Assembly (NCBI GenBank): GCA_036788195.1
Contig: DAIQNX010000016.1
Location: forward strand, 5,459 to 69,458
Direction of reading: 5' to 3'
DNA length: 64,000 nt
Source of the DNA: CALFXN01 sp937957815
GTDB lineage: Bacteria > Synergistota > Synergistia > Synergistales > Aminobacteriaceae
Shown: positions 23,092-31,979 of the stretch, one piece after another
Layout: each line of letters opens with the position of its first letter
Numbering within the stretch: the first letter of the stretch is position 1
Position numbers and translations under genes: made by a program
The notes under the pieces: model-generated
What the model was told of the DNA's origin: nothing
Seen by the model: only the letters and a program-made list of their open reading frames with translations
The model's database searches: none

Positions 23092-23781
23092 TTATATTTT
23101 CAACTCTCTCACAATCAGGGAGTCGTTTTCGAGCAGTACTACGACGGGTCTTCCCCACCATTCCTTCTCCATCCCAAGGTACGAGCCGACCTTGCTTCCG
23201 ATCCGGACCTGTTTCGCCTCAAACGCTCCGGTCGTGATCGAGTGTCCCGGGGCCCGATTCAACCCGGCATGTGCGAGTCCCTTGAGTCGACCCCAGACAA
23301 CGACGCTCCCGCCAGCGAGAACTTCCGCCCCGTCGTTGACGTGTCCTACAATGACGATATCTCCGTCGTGCTCCACGCGTTGTCCGGAACGAAGCGACCG
23401 GAGGAGGACAAGCGGTACGTCGGTGGCACTCCCATCCCGGGAGACCGGGGCACGATACTCGCCGACGTGAAACCCGATGGCCTTGAATCGGTTTTGCGTT
23501 TCCAGATCGAGCGATACCCAGGAAAGAATACGAAGTCCGGAATGCCAGATCGCACGAAGGAGTTCGAACAACGCGTCATTCCCGATCTTTCTTCCCTGAA
23601 AATCAAGTACCACGCCCATTCCGCCTAGAATTTCAGATGTCCGGGATTCGAGCATCCGGATGTCGGAGAGAAGGGAGGAATCGTCCATCCCCTCTGGAAC
23701 GATCATCCGGACATGATCTTTCGCCCCCTTGAAGAGTATGTGTTCTTCGCGGTCCACTACAGGAAGAGAGGGGTCAACCAT
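23092..23781 (-). CDS. minC: Septum site-determining protein MinC
   Basis: FtsZ polymerisation inhibitor of 229 residues from ATG 23781 with GGAGGAAG upstream. The N-terminal domain (to about 105) is divergent. The C-terminal beta-helix contains DIVIVGHVNDGAEVLAGGSV and VVWGRLKGLAHAG, with MinD- and septum-binding roles in the family. The open frame extends into mrdA but that part is a shadow. Confidence 0.95.
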   Translation of the reverse strand: MVDPSLPVVDREEHILFKGAKDHVRMIVPEGMDDSSLLSDIRMLESRTSEILGGMGVVLDFQGRKIGNDALFELLRAIWHSGLRILSWVSLDLETQNRFKAIGFHVGEYRAPVSRDGSATDVPLVLLRSLRSGQRVEHDGDIVIVGHVNDGAEVLAGGSVVVWGRLKGLAHAGLNRAPGHSITTGAFEAKQVRIGSKVGSYLGMEKEWWGRPVVVLLENDSLIVRELKI

Positions 23782-23798
23782 GTTGCTTCCTCCTTTTT

Positions 23799-25547
23799 CT
23801 ACGGGACAGCGGTGTCCCGAGTATCCCGCGCAATCAGATACGAGAGAACCTGCCCGACAATCGGAGAGGCGACGCTGCTCCCATGTTCTCCCGCTTCGAC
23901 AACGGCTACGGCGACATACCGCGGACGCTCCGCCGGCGCGTATCCGGCGAAGAGCGCGTGATCGTTTCCGTGAGCGTTCTGGGACGTCCCCGTTTTTCCC
24001 GCGACTGTTACGCCGTATGTCCCCGCGCGCCAGCCGGTCCCCTGACGGACGACATCGAGCAATCCCTTGCGGACAAGATTCATATTTTCCGGAGAATGCG
24101 CGATATGTACCGGAGGATTCCGGCCTTCTCCGAAAAGATACGGCGTCACGAGGAGCCCTCCATTCGCAAATGCTGCGTACATTCGCGCAATCTGCAAAGG
24201 CGTCATGAGCAAAAAACCCTGTCCGATCGAATAGTTGACGGTATCGCCCCTGTACCACGATTCCTTGAAACGTTCTTTTTTCCATTCAATGCCTGCGATA
24301 TTCCCCTCGGCCTCGCCGGGAATGTCGAAGCCGGTTCTGGCACCAACGCCAAAACGTCTTCCCCATTCTATCAGGCGGTTGATACCGAGCTTCAGTCCCA
24401 CCTGATAGAAGTATACATCACACGAATCCTGTAACGCCGATACCAGTCGAACCGTTCCGTGTCCACCGCGTTTCCAGCATTTGAACGTCCTGGTTCCGAG
24501 CTGATACTCCCCGGAGCAATAGTACGAGGTCGCTCCAGTCACTTCGTTTTCCTGGAGCGCGGCAAGCGCAACGAGTGCTTTGAAGGTTGACCCCGGCGGA
24601 TAGACGCCTGATATCGCCCGGTCCATCATCGGATGCGTCGGATCATCCGTCAGGACGCTCCATTCCCTTGCCGAAACCCCCCAGGAAAGAGGATTGTTGT
24701 CGTAGGACGGAGACGTACAGAGAACGAGGACGGCGCCCGTGTACGCATCAAGCGCCACGACGGCTCCCCGAAATCCCCTGAGAAGGTCCGCGGCAAGTCG
24801 CTGCGCACCGAGGTCGAGTGTCAGCCTGATGTTCTTCCCCCTGACGGGAGCGCGGTAATCGAGACTTCGGATACGCCGTCCTCTCGCATCGACTTCAATG
24901 GCCTCCTCTCCGACTCTGCCTCGAAGCAAATCCTCGTAGGAACCCTCGATTCCACCCTTCCCTATCCTGTCTCCGCCGACATAATCCCCTTCAGGCTTCT
25001 GGCGGAGCTCACTTTCGCTGATCTCTCCCGCGTATCCGATTACGTTCGAAACGAGGCTTCCTGCAGGGTACGTCCGACGCCACACGGCCATCGGAAAGCA
25101 CTGGGACGGGAAGTTCGGATCAGCGACGAGGTCGGCCATCTGCGGCAGCGTGAGATTGGTGATCACGCGAACAACCCGGTATGGAGCCCAATACTGTCGC
25201 TTGACTGTCGCCGAAAGGTTTTCGGGGTCTATCGGGAATCCGTGTTTGCTCAGGACGAGAGAGAGGCGCTCGATCATACCGTCTCTCTCCAGATCGAGCG
25301 GGTACCCGAGGATATCGAACGTCGTGACGTTGACGGCGAGAGGAGAGCCGTTCCGGTCGAAAATCTCGCCGCGCGACGATGGAATTCGGACCAGGCGCAA
25401 GCGGTTGTCCCAAGCGAGTTTGACATATCGGTCCGAGTGCAGGATCTGAAAGAAATACAACCCGATAAACAGAAAGAGAATCGATGCCATCATGACGATA
25501 CGCCAGAAACGTGCCCGGATTTCTATGACGGGTCTGAGATCAGGCAT
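23799..25547 (-). CDS. mrdA: Penicillin-binding protein 2 (elongasome transpeptidase)
   Basis: Class B PBP, 582 residues: N-terminal membrane anchor (about 15-35), pedestal domain, then the transpeptidase with catalytic SxxK STFK at 320-323, SxD-type second motif SCD at 375-377 (SxN replaced by SxD, usual for PBP2) and KTG at 518-520. Partner of RodA for lateral-wall synthesis. Start overlaps the mreD stop by 8 bases. Confidence 0.97.
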   Translation of the reverse strand: MPDLRPVIEIRARFWRIVMMASILFLFIGLYFFQILHSDRYVKLAWDNRLRLVRIPSSRGEIFDRNGSPLAVNVTTFDILGYPLDLERDGMIERLSLVLSKHGFPIDPENLSATVKRQYWAPYRVVRVITNLTLPQMADLVADPNFPSQCFPMAVWRRTYPAGSLVSNVIGYAGEISESELRQKPEGDYVGGDRIGKGGIEGSYEDLLRGRVGEEAIEVDARGRRIRSLDYRAPVRGKNIRLTLDLGAQRLAADLLRGFRGAVVALDAYTGAVLVLCTSPSYDNNPLSWGVSAREWSVLTDDPTHPMMDRAISGVYPPGSTFKALVALAALQENEVTGATSYYCSGEYQLGTRTFKCWKRGGHGTVRLVSALQDSCDVYFYQVGLKLGINRLIEWGRRFGVGARTGFDIPGEAEGNIAGIEWKKERFKESWYRGDTVNYSIGQGFLLMTPLQIARMYAAFANGGLLVTPYLFGEGRNPPVHIAHSPENMNLVRKGLLDVVRQGTGWRAGTYGVTVAGKTGTSQNAHGNDHALFAGYAPAERPRYVAVAVVEAGEHGSSVASPIVGQVLSYLIARDTRDTAVP

Positions 25548-26001
25548 TCCACTTCCGCTCCAGATGTGCGATCAGAACACAGACGATCCCGACGACCGGA
25601 AGGAGATACCCCTGCTGTTGCAGCATCGTTCTGAAGACATCCTCTATTGGGAGCCCCCAGAGAACCAGTCTGGCGAGTGAAACAAGCGACTGACCGGCCC
25701 AGAGGAAAAACGCCGTAAGCCCGATGGTTCGTCCCGAGGAAGGAAGCGTGAGCCAGACCCACCGCCCCACGAGCAGAATGGAGACGGACAGAAAAGACGT
25801 CACTCCGGGAAAACCGAGCCATCGCAGATCGAAGATGACACCGCCCAGAAACGTACTCCAGACCGTCGCCGAAAACGATTCTGAACGATAAAGCGACCGA
25901 TAGAGCATCAAAACGAGGAAAAGTTCCGGGATCATCAGGGGTCCTGACGCAAGAACCGCGAGAAAATCCTGCAGGAGCCACACCGCAAGACCGGGGAGCA
26001 T
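25540..26001 (-). CDS. mreD: Rod shape-determining protein MreD
   Basis: 153 residues with about five hydrophobic helices, size and position (between mreC and mrdA) matching MreD. Sequence similarity in this family is low, so the call rests on topology and gene order. Integral inner-membrane part of the elongasome. Begins 5 bases after mreC, GAGG eight bases upstream. Confidence 0.88.
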   Translation of the reverse strand: MLPGLAVWLLQDFLAVLASGPLMIPELFLVLMLYRSLYRSESFSATVWSTFLGGVIFDLRWLGFPGVTSFLSVSILLVGRWVWLTLPSSGRTIGLTAFFLWAGQSLVSLARLVLWGLPIEDVFRTMLQQQGYLLPVVGIVCVLIAHLERKWNA

Positions 26002-26006
26002 CCCTT

Positions 26007-26795
26007 TTACCTCGGTTTTGGTCTCAGGATGCTTACAGAATACAGAAGCGACAGGGAAGCCCCCGTATCGAGACGATACGAAACAAACCCTCCATCGGAA
26101 GTCCGTGTCTGGGAGGAGAGTTTCCCTATCGCGATTCCCGGTGGCAGAATTTCGCTGATCATGGCGGTGCTTACCGTCATCCCCGGACGAACCGCGCGTC
26201 CCTCGGGGATGAACAGGAGCCAGACGCTGCCTTGTCCGTCTCCGGCAACGACGCCTAGATCGCGCGTCTCTTCAATGACAGCTGGAACCATCAGAGAGGA
26301 GGACGTTATCAGTTCCACCCACGAAAAAGAATTCTCGACGACTGTGGTGCGCCCGGCAAGCGCCCCCTTCTGCAGAACCGGCGTACCGGGGCGGATGCCA
26401 TCCTTCAGCCCTCTGTCGATCAGCACCTCGGTCCACCACGCCTGCGGCGCGCGAAAAACGACCCTGGAATCCTCAATGGCCATATCAAGCTGACGCTTGA
26501 TCGCACTGGTCTGCGCGCCTGCCATGTGCGATGCCAGTCCGAGACGCACGTTTTCTTCCTCAAGATATTGCAGCCGATCCAGGATTTTTTTCCTTTCGGC
26601 GAACCATGCGGCCCCGCTTCGGAAGCCATCTCGAAGTATGGCGGCCGGCGTCTCGGGGTACGAAAGCAAAACAGTAATAAGCGTTACGGGGTCGCGCAAA
26701 AGCTCCCTGTGCGGTGCGAACGCAAGCAACAACACACTCAGCACGAGGGCGACAAATCCATGGATCCAGTCAGTTCCCAGCGTCTTGAGTCGCAC
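26007..26795 (-). CDS. mreC: Rod shape-determining protein MreC
   Basis: 262 residues, GTG start. One N-terminal membrane helix (12-28), a periplasmic coiled coil (about 65-100, AERKKILDRLQYLEEENVRL), then the double beta-barrel domain with VLIDRGLKDGIRPGTPVL and GLAGRTTVVE-like text. Bridges MreB with PBP2/RodA and activates them. Confidence 0.95.
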   Translation of the reverse strand: MRLKTLGTDWIHGFVALVLSVLLLAFAPHRELLRDPVTLITVLLSYPETPAAILRDGFRSGAAWFAERKKILDRLQYLEEENVRLGLASHMAGAQTSAIKRQLDMAIEDSRVVFRAPQAWWTEVLIDRGLKDGIRPGTPVLQKGALAGRTTVVENSFSWVELITSSSLMVPAVIEETRDLGVVAGDGQGSVWLLFIPEGRAVRPGMTVSTAMISEILPPGIAIGKLSSQTRTSDGGFVSYRLDTGASLSLLYSVSILRPKPR

Positions 26796-26818
26796 CGGAC
26801 GCGGTCTCCGTCACAAGA

Positions 26819-27874
26819 TTATCTGGACCCCTTCTCGACCGACATCAGAACCCTTTTCATGACGTCGAGATTGTCCAGAATCTTTCCAACTCCGCGGGCG
26901 ACGGCAAAAAGCGGATCCTCAGCCACGATGACCGGCGTGTTGAGGGAACGGGAAAGTCGCTCAGAAAGCCCACGCAGCTGCGAAACGCCGCCGCTCATGA
27001 TAATCCCCTGGTCGACGATATCCTTGGCGAGTTCGGGAGGCGTCTGTTCGAGCGCGACCTTGACCATGTCCTCGATCCTGAGAATGATCGGATCGATCGC
27101 CTCTCGGACTTCCACAGATGTGACGATATCCGCTTTCGGAAGTCCGTCCGCGAGATCGCGTCCCTTGACGGCCATCTCGAGCTCCGGTTCGAGAGGAAGC
27201 GCGGATCCGATCTGGATTTTCACCTCTTCGGCCGTCGTCTCGCCGATGAAGAGCGCATAGCGCTGTCGGAGCATCGCGACAATGGCGTTATCCATGTCCT
27301 TTCCGGCTGCGCGGAGAGAATTCGTGACGACGATCCCTCCGAGAGAAAGAACCGCGACCTCGCTTGTCCCTCCGCCGATATCGAGGATCATACTTCCCTT
27401 CGGCTCCTGAATCGGCATTCCCGCCCCAAGTGCAGCCGAAACCGGTTCTTCGATGACATAGGCCTCTTTCGCCCCAGCGCCAAGCGTCGCGTCGATCACG
27501 GCTTTCCTCTCGACTTCGGTAACCTCTGCCGGAACAGAGATGACGACACGCGGATGCGAGAGAAAAAAGCGTCCCCCGCTCGCGTACCGGAGGCAATGAC
27601 GGATCAGTTCCTCCGTCATATCGAAATTCGCAATGACGCCGTCCTGCAGCGGCCATATCGTGGTTACGCCGGTCGGCGTTTTCCCCGACATTGCCTTCGC
27701 CTCGCGTCCGACCGCGATGATCTCGCTCGGCCCCCCCTTGGGCCTCCTTCTGACGGCCACAGCTGAAGGCTCATTGATAACGATCCCCTTGCCGCGAACG
27801 AAGACAACGATATTCGCGGTTCCGAGGTCGATTCCGACATCTGCTCCGAACATACCAGAGAGCGCTCTCAACAC
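26819..27874 (-). CDS. mreB: Actin-like rod shape protein MreB
   Basis: Bacterial actin, 351 residues. GADVGIDLGTAN is phosphate loop 1, VIEEPVSAALGAGMP lies in the core and DIGGGTSEVAVLSLGGIV is phosphate loop 2. I prefer the GTG at 27874, which has AAGGTGG seven bases upstream; a GTG at 27898 overlaps the radC end, and ATG 27853 would start directly at the actin fold. Polymerises under the membrane and positions the MreCD-RodA-PBP2 complex. Confidence 0.97.
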   Translation of the reverse strand: MLRALSGMFGADVGIDLGTANIVVFVRGKGIVINEPSAVAVRRRPKGGPSEIIAVGREAKAMSGKTPTGVTTIWPLQDGVIANFDMTEELIRHCLRYASGGRFFLSHPRVVISVPAEVTEVERKAVIDATLGAGAKEAYVIEEPVSAALGAGMPIQEPKGSMILDIGGGTSEVAVLSLGGIVVTNSLRAAGKDMDNAIVAMLRQRYALFIGETTAEEVKIQIGSALPLEPELEMAVKGRDLADGLPKADIVTSVEVREAIDPIILRIEDMVKVALEQTPPELAKDIVDQGIIMSGGVSQLRGLSERLSRSLNTPVIVAEDPLFAVARGVGKILDNLDVMKRVLMSVEKGSR

Positions 27875-27887
27875 AACAATACCACCT

Positions 27888-28556
27888 TCAGCTTTCACAG
27901 TCCGGGGGGATCGCTACGGACCGCCCCTTCGCGACTATATAATGCCCCTGAAGACCTATGGACAATACGGACAAACGATCCTTTACATGACGCGTCAGAA
28001 CGCGATCCTCGACACTTGGCAACAACGACCCGTCGGGGTGATTGTGGAGAAGCACGACCGATTTCGCGTCCAGACGAACGGCACGACGCAACAGATATTG
28101 TACATCCACAAACGCGCCATCCAAACCTCCGTACGATATCCTTTTCTCGTCAATCACGATTCCCTTCGAATCCAGCGAGAGAAAGATGACGAATTCCCGT
28201 TCCTCGTGGGCGAGCAGAGTGCTCCAGCACGCGATTCTCTCCGCAAAACCAGGGGCTTTTTCTTCGCCGCATTCGACCGTCACCCGTCTTGCCAGTTCCA
28301 TGGCCGCAACGAGGGAACACGCTTTCGCATTCTTAATTCCGGGTATACGGTGCAGTTCTCCGAGAGTCGCGCGATAAAGTCCTCCAAGGCCGCCGAATTC
28401 CGAAAGGAGTTCCTCCGAGAGCTCCAGGACATTCTGCTTCGAATTCCCCGTCCTGAGCAGAATCGCAAGAAGTTCCACGAGAGAAAGCGCTTGGGGACCT
28501 TCCCGAAGAAGCCGCTCCCGCGGCATCTCAGCGGATGGAAGCGACCGTCCCTTCAT
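27888..28556 (-). CDS. radC: RadC/MPN-domain protein
   Basis: 222 residues: helix-hairpin-helix region (residues 20-90, LHRIPGIKNAKA) and a JAB/MPN metalloprotease-like domain with HNHPDGS plus downstream aspartate in SVEDRVLT. Despite the name, a DNA repair role is not supported in well-studied bacteria and the activity is unknown. Its place directly before mreB is conserved in many Firmicutes. ATGA overlap with the preceding hydrolase. Confidence 0.94.
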   Translation of the reverse strand: MKGRSLPSAEMPRERLLREGPQALSLVELLAILLRTGNSKQNVLELSEELLSEFGGLGGLYRATLGELHRIPGIKNAKACSLVAAMELARRVTVECGEEKAPGFAERIACWSTLLAHEEREFVIFLSLDSKGIVIDEKRISYGGLDGAFVDVQYLLRRAVRLDAKSVVLLHNHPDGSLLPSVEDRVLTRHVKDRLSVLSIGLQGHYIVAKGRSVAIPPDCES

Positions 28557-29194
28557 CCCTTCCCCCCATCCGGCCAGAAGGGATTCGCCCGGCGCTCCGC
28601 GCCGATCGTGGTTTCGGGGCCATGGCCGGGCAGAACCCGCAAATCATCGGGAAACGACGCGAGTCTTCCGAGGGATTTCTCCAGAGCGTCGGAGTCCCCT
28701 CCCGGGAGGTCCGTCCTGCCGACGCTCCTTGCGAAGAGGGTGTCTCCTGAGACAAGAACCTGTTCATCCCCATCCATGACAAGAATGCAGACGCTTCCGG
28801 GAGTATGCCCCGGCGTCGCGAGAAACGAGAGTGTCATCCTTCCGACGGAGAACCCGTCCCCGTCGGATACGGTACGTCCGGGACGCACCGGGGACAACGA
28901 AACACCAAGCCATCGCGAGAGGCTTTCGTCAGGATCGGAAAGCATGGACGCGTCGCTGGCCGATATGGCAATTTCCGCTCCGGTGAACTCCGCAAGCCGG
29001 GAAACTCCTGCGACGTGATCGACATGACCGTGCGTAAGGAGAATCAACTTCAGAGTAAGCGATTTTTGCCGGATGTTCGAGATGACGTCCTCCGGATCTC
29101 CGCCGGGATCGACAAAAAAGGAAATTCCGTCTCCATCCGAGAAGAGATATCCGTTCGTCCAGAGCGGACCGAGCGGAAAACGTTCTATGCGCAT
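28553..29194 (-). CDS. Metallo-beta-lactamase fold hydrolase (glyoxalase II-like)
   Basis: 213 residues. Metal-binding THGHVDHVAG (His55, His57, Asp59, His60), ATPGHTPGS, SGDTLF and LPGHGPET complete the MBL metal ligands. Closest to the YcbL/glyoxalase II-like group, which hydrolyse thioesters such as S-lactoylglutathione, but without the C-terminal GloB domain. The true substrate is unknown. Overlaps dtd by 10 bases. Confidence 0.88.
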   Translation of the reverse strand: MRIERFPLGPLWTNGYLFSDGDGISFFVDPGGDPEDVISNIRQKSLTLKLILLTHGHVDHVAGVSRLAEFTGAEIAISASDASMLSDPDESLSRWLGVSLSPVRPGRTVSDGDGFSVGRMTLSFLATPGHTPGSVCILVMDGDEQVLVSGDTLFARSVGRTDLPGGDSDALEKSLGRLASFPDDLRVLPGHGPETTIGAERRANPFWPDGGKG

Positions 29195-29646
29195 TCGGGG
29201 TCACCCGCAGGCGAATCGACAATCAGCGTCACCGGGCCATCGTTGGAGAGAGAGACGACCATGTGCGTCTGAAACACTCCCGTAGCGACGCTCACTCCTC
29301 TGGAACGGACGCAGTCGACGACCTTCTCGTAAAGGACATTCGCGGCATCGGGAAGCGCGGCTCCGATAAACGAAGGACGCCGCCCCTTCCGGCAGTCACC
29401 ATAAAGCGTAAACTGCGAAACGACCAGCATTTCTCCGCCTGTTTCCAGAAGCGACAGGTTCAGTTTCCCGTTTTCATCCTCGAAAATCCGGAGATTGATC
29501 AGTTTCTCCGCGATCCATTCGGCATCACGATCCCCGTCTCCCGAGCGAATTCCGAGAAGGACGCACAACCCGGAACCTATATGTCCGACAGAACGTCCTT
29601 CAACCGATACGGACGCCGAGGAAACCCGCTGTACGACAGCCCGCAC
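29185..29646 (-). CDS. dtd: D-aminoacyl-tRNA deacylase
   Basis: 153 residues. Removes D-amino acids (and glycine) mischarged on tRNAs. MRAVVQRVSSASVSVEG at the start, VVSQFTLYGD with the adenosine-binding Gln, and the GPVT motif in SNDGPVTLIVD. Follows relA/spoT by 4 bases, a gene order common in Firmicutes. Confidence 0.97.
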   Translation of the reverse strand: MRAVVQRVSSASVSVEGRSVGHIGSGLCVLLGIRSGDGDRDAEWIAEKLINLRIFEDENGKLNLSLLETGGEMLVVSQFTLYGDCRKGRRPSFIGAALPDAANVLYEKVVDCVRSRGVSVATGVFQTHMVVSLSNDGPVTLIVDSPAGDPECA

Positions 29647-29650
29647 TGTT

Positions 29651-31966
29651 TCACCCCCGAGTGATCTCTATGACGTTCTTCACGGCGTTCAGACGCGCGA
29701 TCACGGCATAAAGATGTTCGATATCTCGAACTTTTATCTCTACTTTCATCCGGGCGATGTTGCCACCGACGACACTCGCCTTGATGCCCACGATACCGCC
29801 CTCCGCCGCCATGATAGCCTGGGCTATGTCGGCGAAAAGGCCGCTTCGGTCGGTCGCGTCGAGTTTTAACCGCGCGATGTATCGTTTGTTCATCGGGATC
29901 ATACCCCAGGAGACTTCGATCGAGCGTTCCGGATGAGCGTTCTTCAGGTTCCGGCAGTCGATCCGGTGAATCGTGATCCCGCGCGTCCGTGTCGAATATC
30001 CGATGATGGTATCTCCCGGAACCGGCTGACAGCAACTCGAAAGAACGACCTGAACCCCTTCCGCGCCCTCGACGATGACTTCCGACTCGACTTTTTTCCC
30101 GGAAGTATGCTTCTCGAGCACGGAATCGGTCGCACCGGTTGCGGACGGGAGGCTCTGCTGCATTTTCGCGATAACTTTCTGAACGGCAATGCTCGGGCTT
30201 TGCGCTCCGGATCCGATCGCCGCAAGGAGATCCTCGCCGTTGGCCTGCCCCATGTCCTTGGCAACCCGGTTGAGCAGAGCCACAACATCCTCGTCGGCAA
30301 ACAGCGGCTGCGATCCCCGACGCTGAAACTCTTTTTCCACAAGATCTCTGCCGCGTTGCAGCTTCTCGATTCTTTCGGTTTTCTCGATCTGCCGGAAATA
30401 CGCGCGGATCTTTCCCCTGGCCTTGCCGCTTCGGGCAATCTTGAGCCAGTCTCTCGAAGGAACTCCCTGCGGCGAGGTGATAATCTTGATTATTTCTCCG
30501 TTTTTCAGTTCGTAACTCATCGGAACGATCCGGTTGTTCACCATCGCGCCGACGCATCGCGTCCCGACCTGCGTATGGATTGCGAAAGCGAAATCAATCG
30601 GGGTTGAGCCCTTTGGAAGAGACACGACCTTCCCTTGCGGCGTAAACACGAAAACTTCGGACGTGAGGACATCATCCTTGAGTCGTTCCATAAACTCGGA
30701 CGGATCGGCCCCTTCGTGATCGCCCTCGATGGCCTGACGGATCCATGTCAGCTTCGCGTCGAGGTCGTCACGTTCCGATCCGCCTTCCTTATATCGCCAG
30801 TGCGCCGCAATGCCGTACTCCGCGAGCCTGTTCATCTCCCACGTTCGGATCTGCACTTCGAGAGGCTCGCCGGTCGGACCAACGACGGTCGTATGGAGAG
30901 ATTGGTACATATTGCTCTTCGGGTTCGCGATGTAGTCGTCAAACTGACCGGGAATGGGCTTCCAGATCGTATGCACGACTCCAAGCACCGTGTAGCAGTC
31001 CGCAAGGGAATCGACGACAACCCGAAGGGCAAGGAGGTCATAGAGTTGCTCGACCGGCAACCCCTTTCGGTTCATCTTTTCAAAGATACTGTAGAAGTGC
31101 TTTGCTCGCCCCTTGACCTTGCACGCGATACCTTCTTCCTTCAAACGTTGCTGAAGGATCTCCATTGCCTTCCGGACGGTCGTTTCACGCTCCGGAAGTT
31201 TCGTTCTCACACGGCGCCTGATCTCATAATACATTTCAGGGTCGGAGTACTTGAACGCGAGATCCTCGAGTCCGCGTTTGACCTGATAAATTCCGAGCCG
31301 ATGCGCGAGCGGAGCGTATATTTCGAGCGTTTCCTTGGCGATGCGTATTTGCTTGTCCCGCCGCAGGGCTCCGAGGGTTCGCATATTGTGCAGTCTGTCT
31401 GCAAGTTTTATGAGCACCACGCGGATATCCTTTGCCATAACGACGAACATCTTCCTGAGGTTTTCGGCCTGGTAGTCCTCGAAACTCTTGAAAGGCAGCT
31501 TTCCGAGCTTCGTCACACCTTCCACCAACGTGACGACATCGTTGCCGAAGTCTTTCGCTATAGCTTCCTTCGACGTATCCGTGTCTTCGAGAACGTCGTG
31601 AAGGATCGCGGCTACGAGCGTATCGATGTCGAGCTGCATATCGGAGAGGATCGACGCGACATTGATCGAATGGACGATATACGGATCCCCCGTCGATCGT
31701 TTCTGTTCGCCATGGGACTGCGCGGCCAGCACGAGAGCTTCTCCGAGTTTCATGAGCTCTTCGCGCTTCAGGTAATGAACGCCTTTCGACCACAGTTCGT
31801 GCCACGCAAACTTGACGGAAATGGTCCGTTCGCTTTCGGGCAATCGTCCGAGGTAACTGTCGCGCAGTCGCGCAGAATCCTTTCTGTCAATCTGAAGGGA
31901 TTCATCCGATTGCTCGTCGGAATCGATCCGTTCGATTTCCCCTACGTTTCCGAGAAGGTCAACCAT
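29651..31966 (-). CDS. relA: Bifunctional (p)ppGpp synthetase/hydrolase
   Basis: Long RSH enzyme of 771 residues: HD hydrolase domain with intact HDVLEDT (His123-Asp124), synthetase domain (about 285-400) with YDLLALRVVV and YQSLHTTVVGP, TGS domain (about 440-500, VFVFTPQGKVVSLPKG), and a C-terminal ACT domain (about 695-771). Both catalytic halves look complete, so it should both make and degrade ppGpp. GAAGGATG seven bases upstream supports ATG 31966. Confidence 0.97.
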   Translation of the reverse strand: MVDLLGNVGEIERIDSDEQSDESLQIDRKDSARLRDSYLGRLPESERTISVKFAWHELWSKGVHYLKREELMKLGEALVLAAQSHGEQKRSTGDPYIVHSINVASILSDMQLDIDTLVAAILHDVLEDTDTSKEAIAKDFGNDVVTLVEGVTKLGKLPFKSFEDYQAENLRKMFVVMAKDIRVVLIKLADRLHNMRTLGALRRDKQIRIAKETLEIYAPLAHRLGIYQVKRGLEDLAFKYSDPEMYYEIRRRVRTKLPERETTVRKAMEILQQRLKEEGIACKVKGRAKHFYSIFEKMNRKGLPVEQLYDLLALRVVVDSLADCYTVLGVVHTIWKPIPGQFDDYIANPKSNMYQSLHTTVVGPTGEPLEVQIRTWEMNRLAEYGIAAHWRYKEGGSERDDLDAKLTWIRQAIEGDHEGADPSEFMERLKDDVLTSEVFVFTPQGKVVSLPKGSTPIDFAFAIHTQVGTRCVGAMVNNRIVPMSYELKNGEIIKIITSPQGVPSRDWLKIARSGKARGKIRAYFRQIEKTERIEKLQRGRDLVEKEFQRRGSQPLFADEDVVALLNRVAKDMGQANGEDLLAAIGSGAQSPSIAVQKVIAKMQQSLPSATGATDSVLEKHTSGKKVESEVIVEGAEGVQVVLSSCCQPVPGDTIIGYSTRTRGITIHRIDCRNLKNAHPERSIEVSWGMIPMNKRYIARLKLDATDRSGLFADIAQAIMAAEGGIVGIKASVVGGNIARMKVEIKVRDIEHLYAVIARLNAVKNVIEITRG

Positions 31967-31979
31967 GGCCTATCATCCT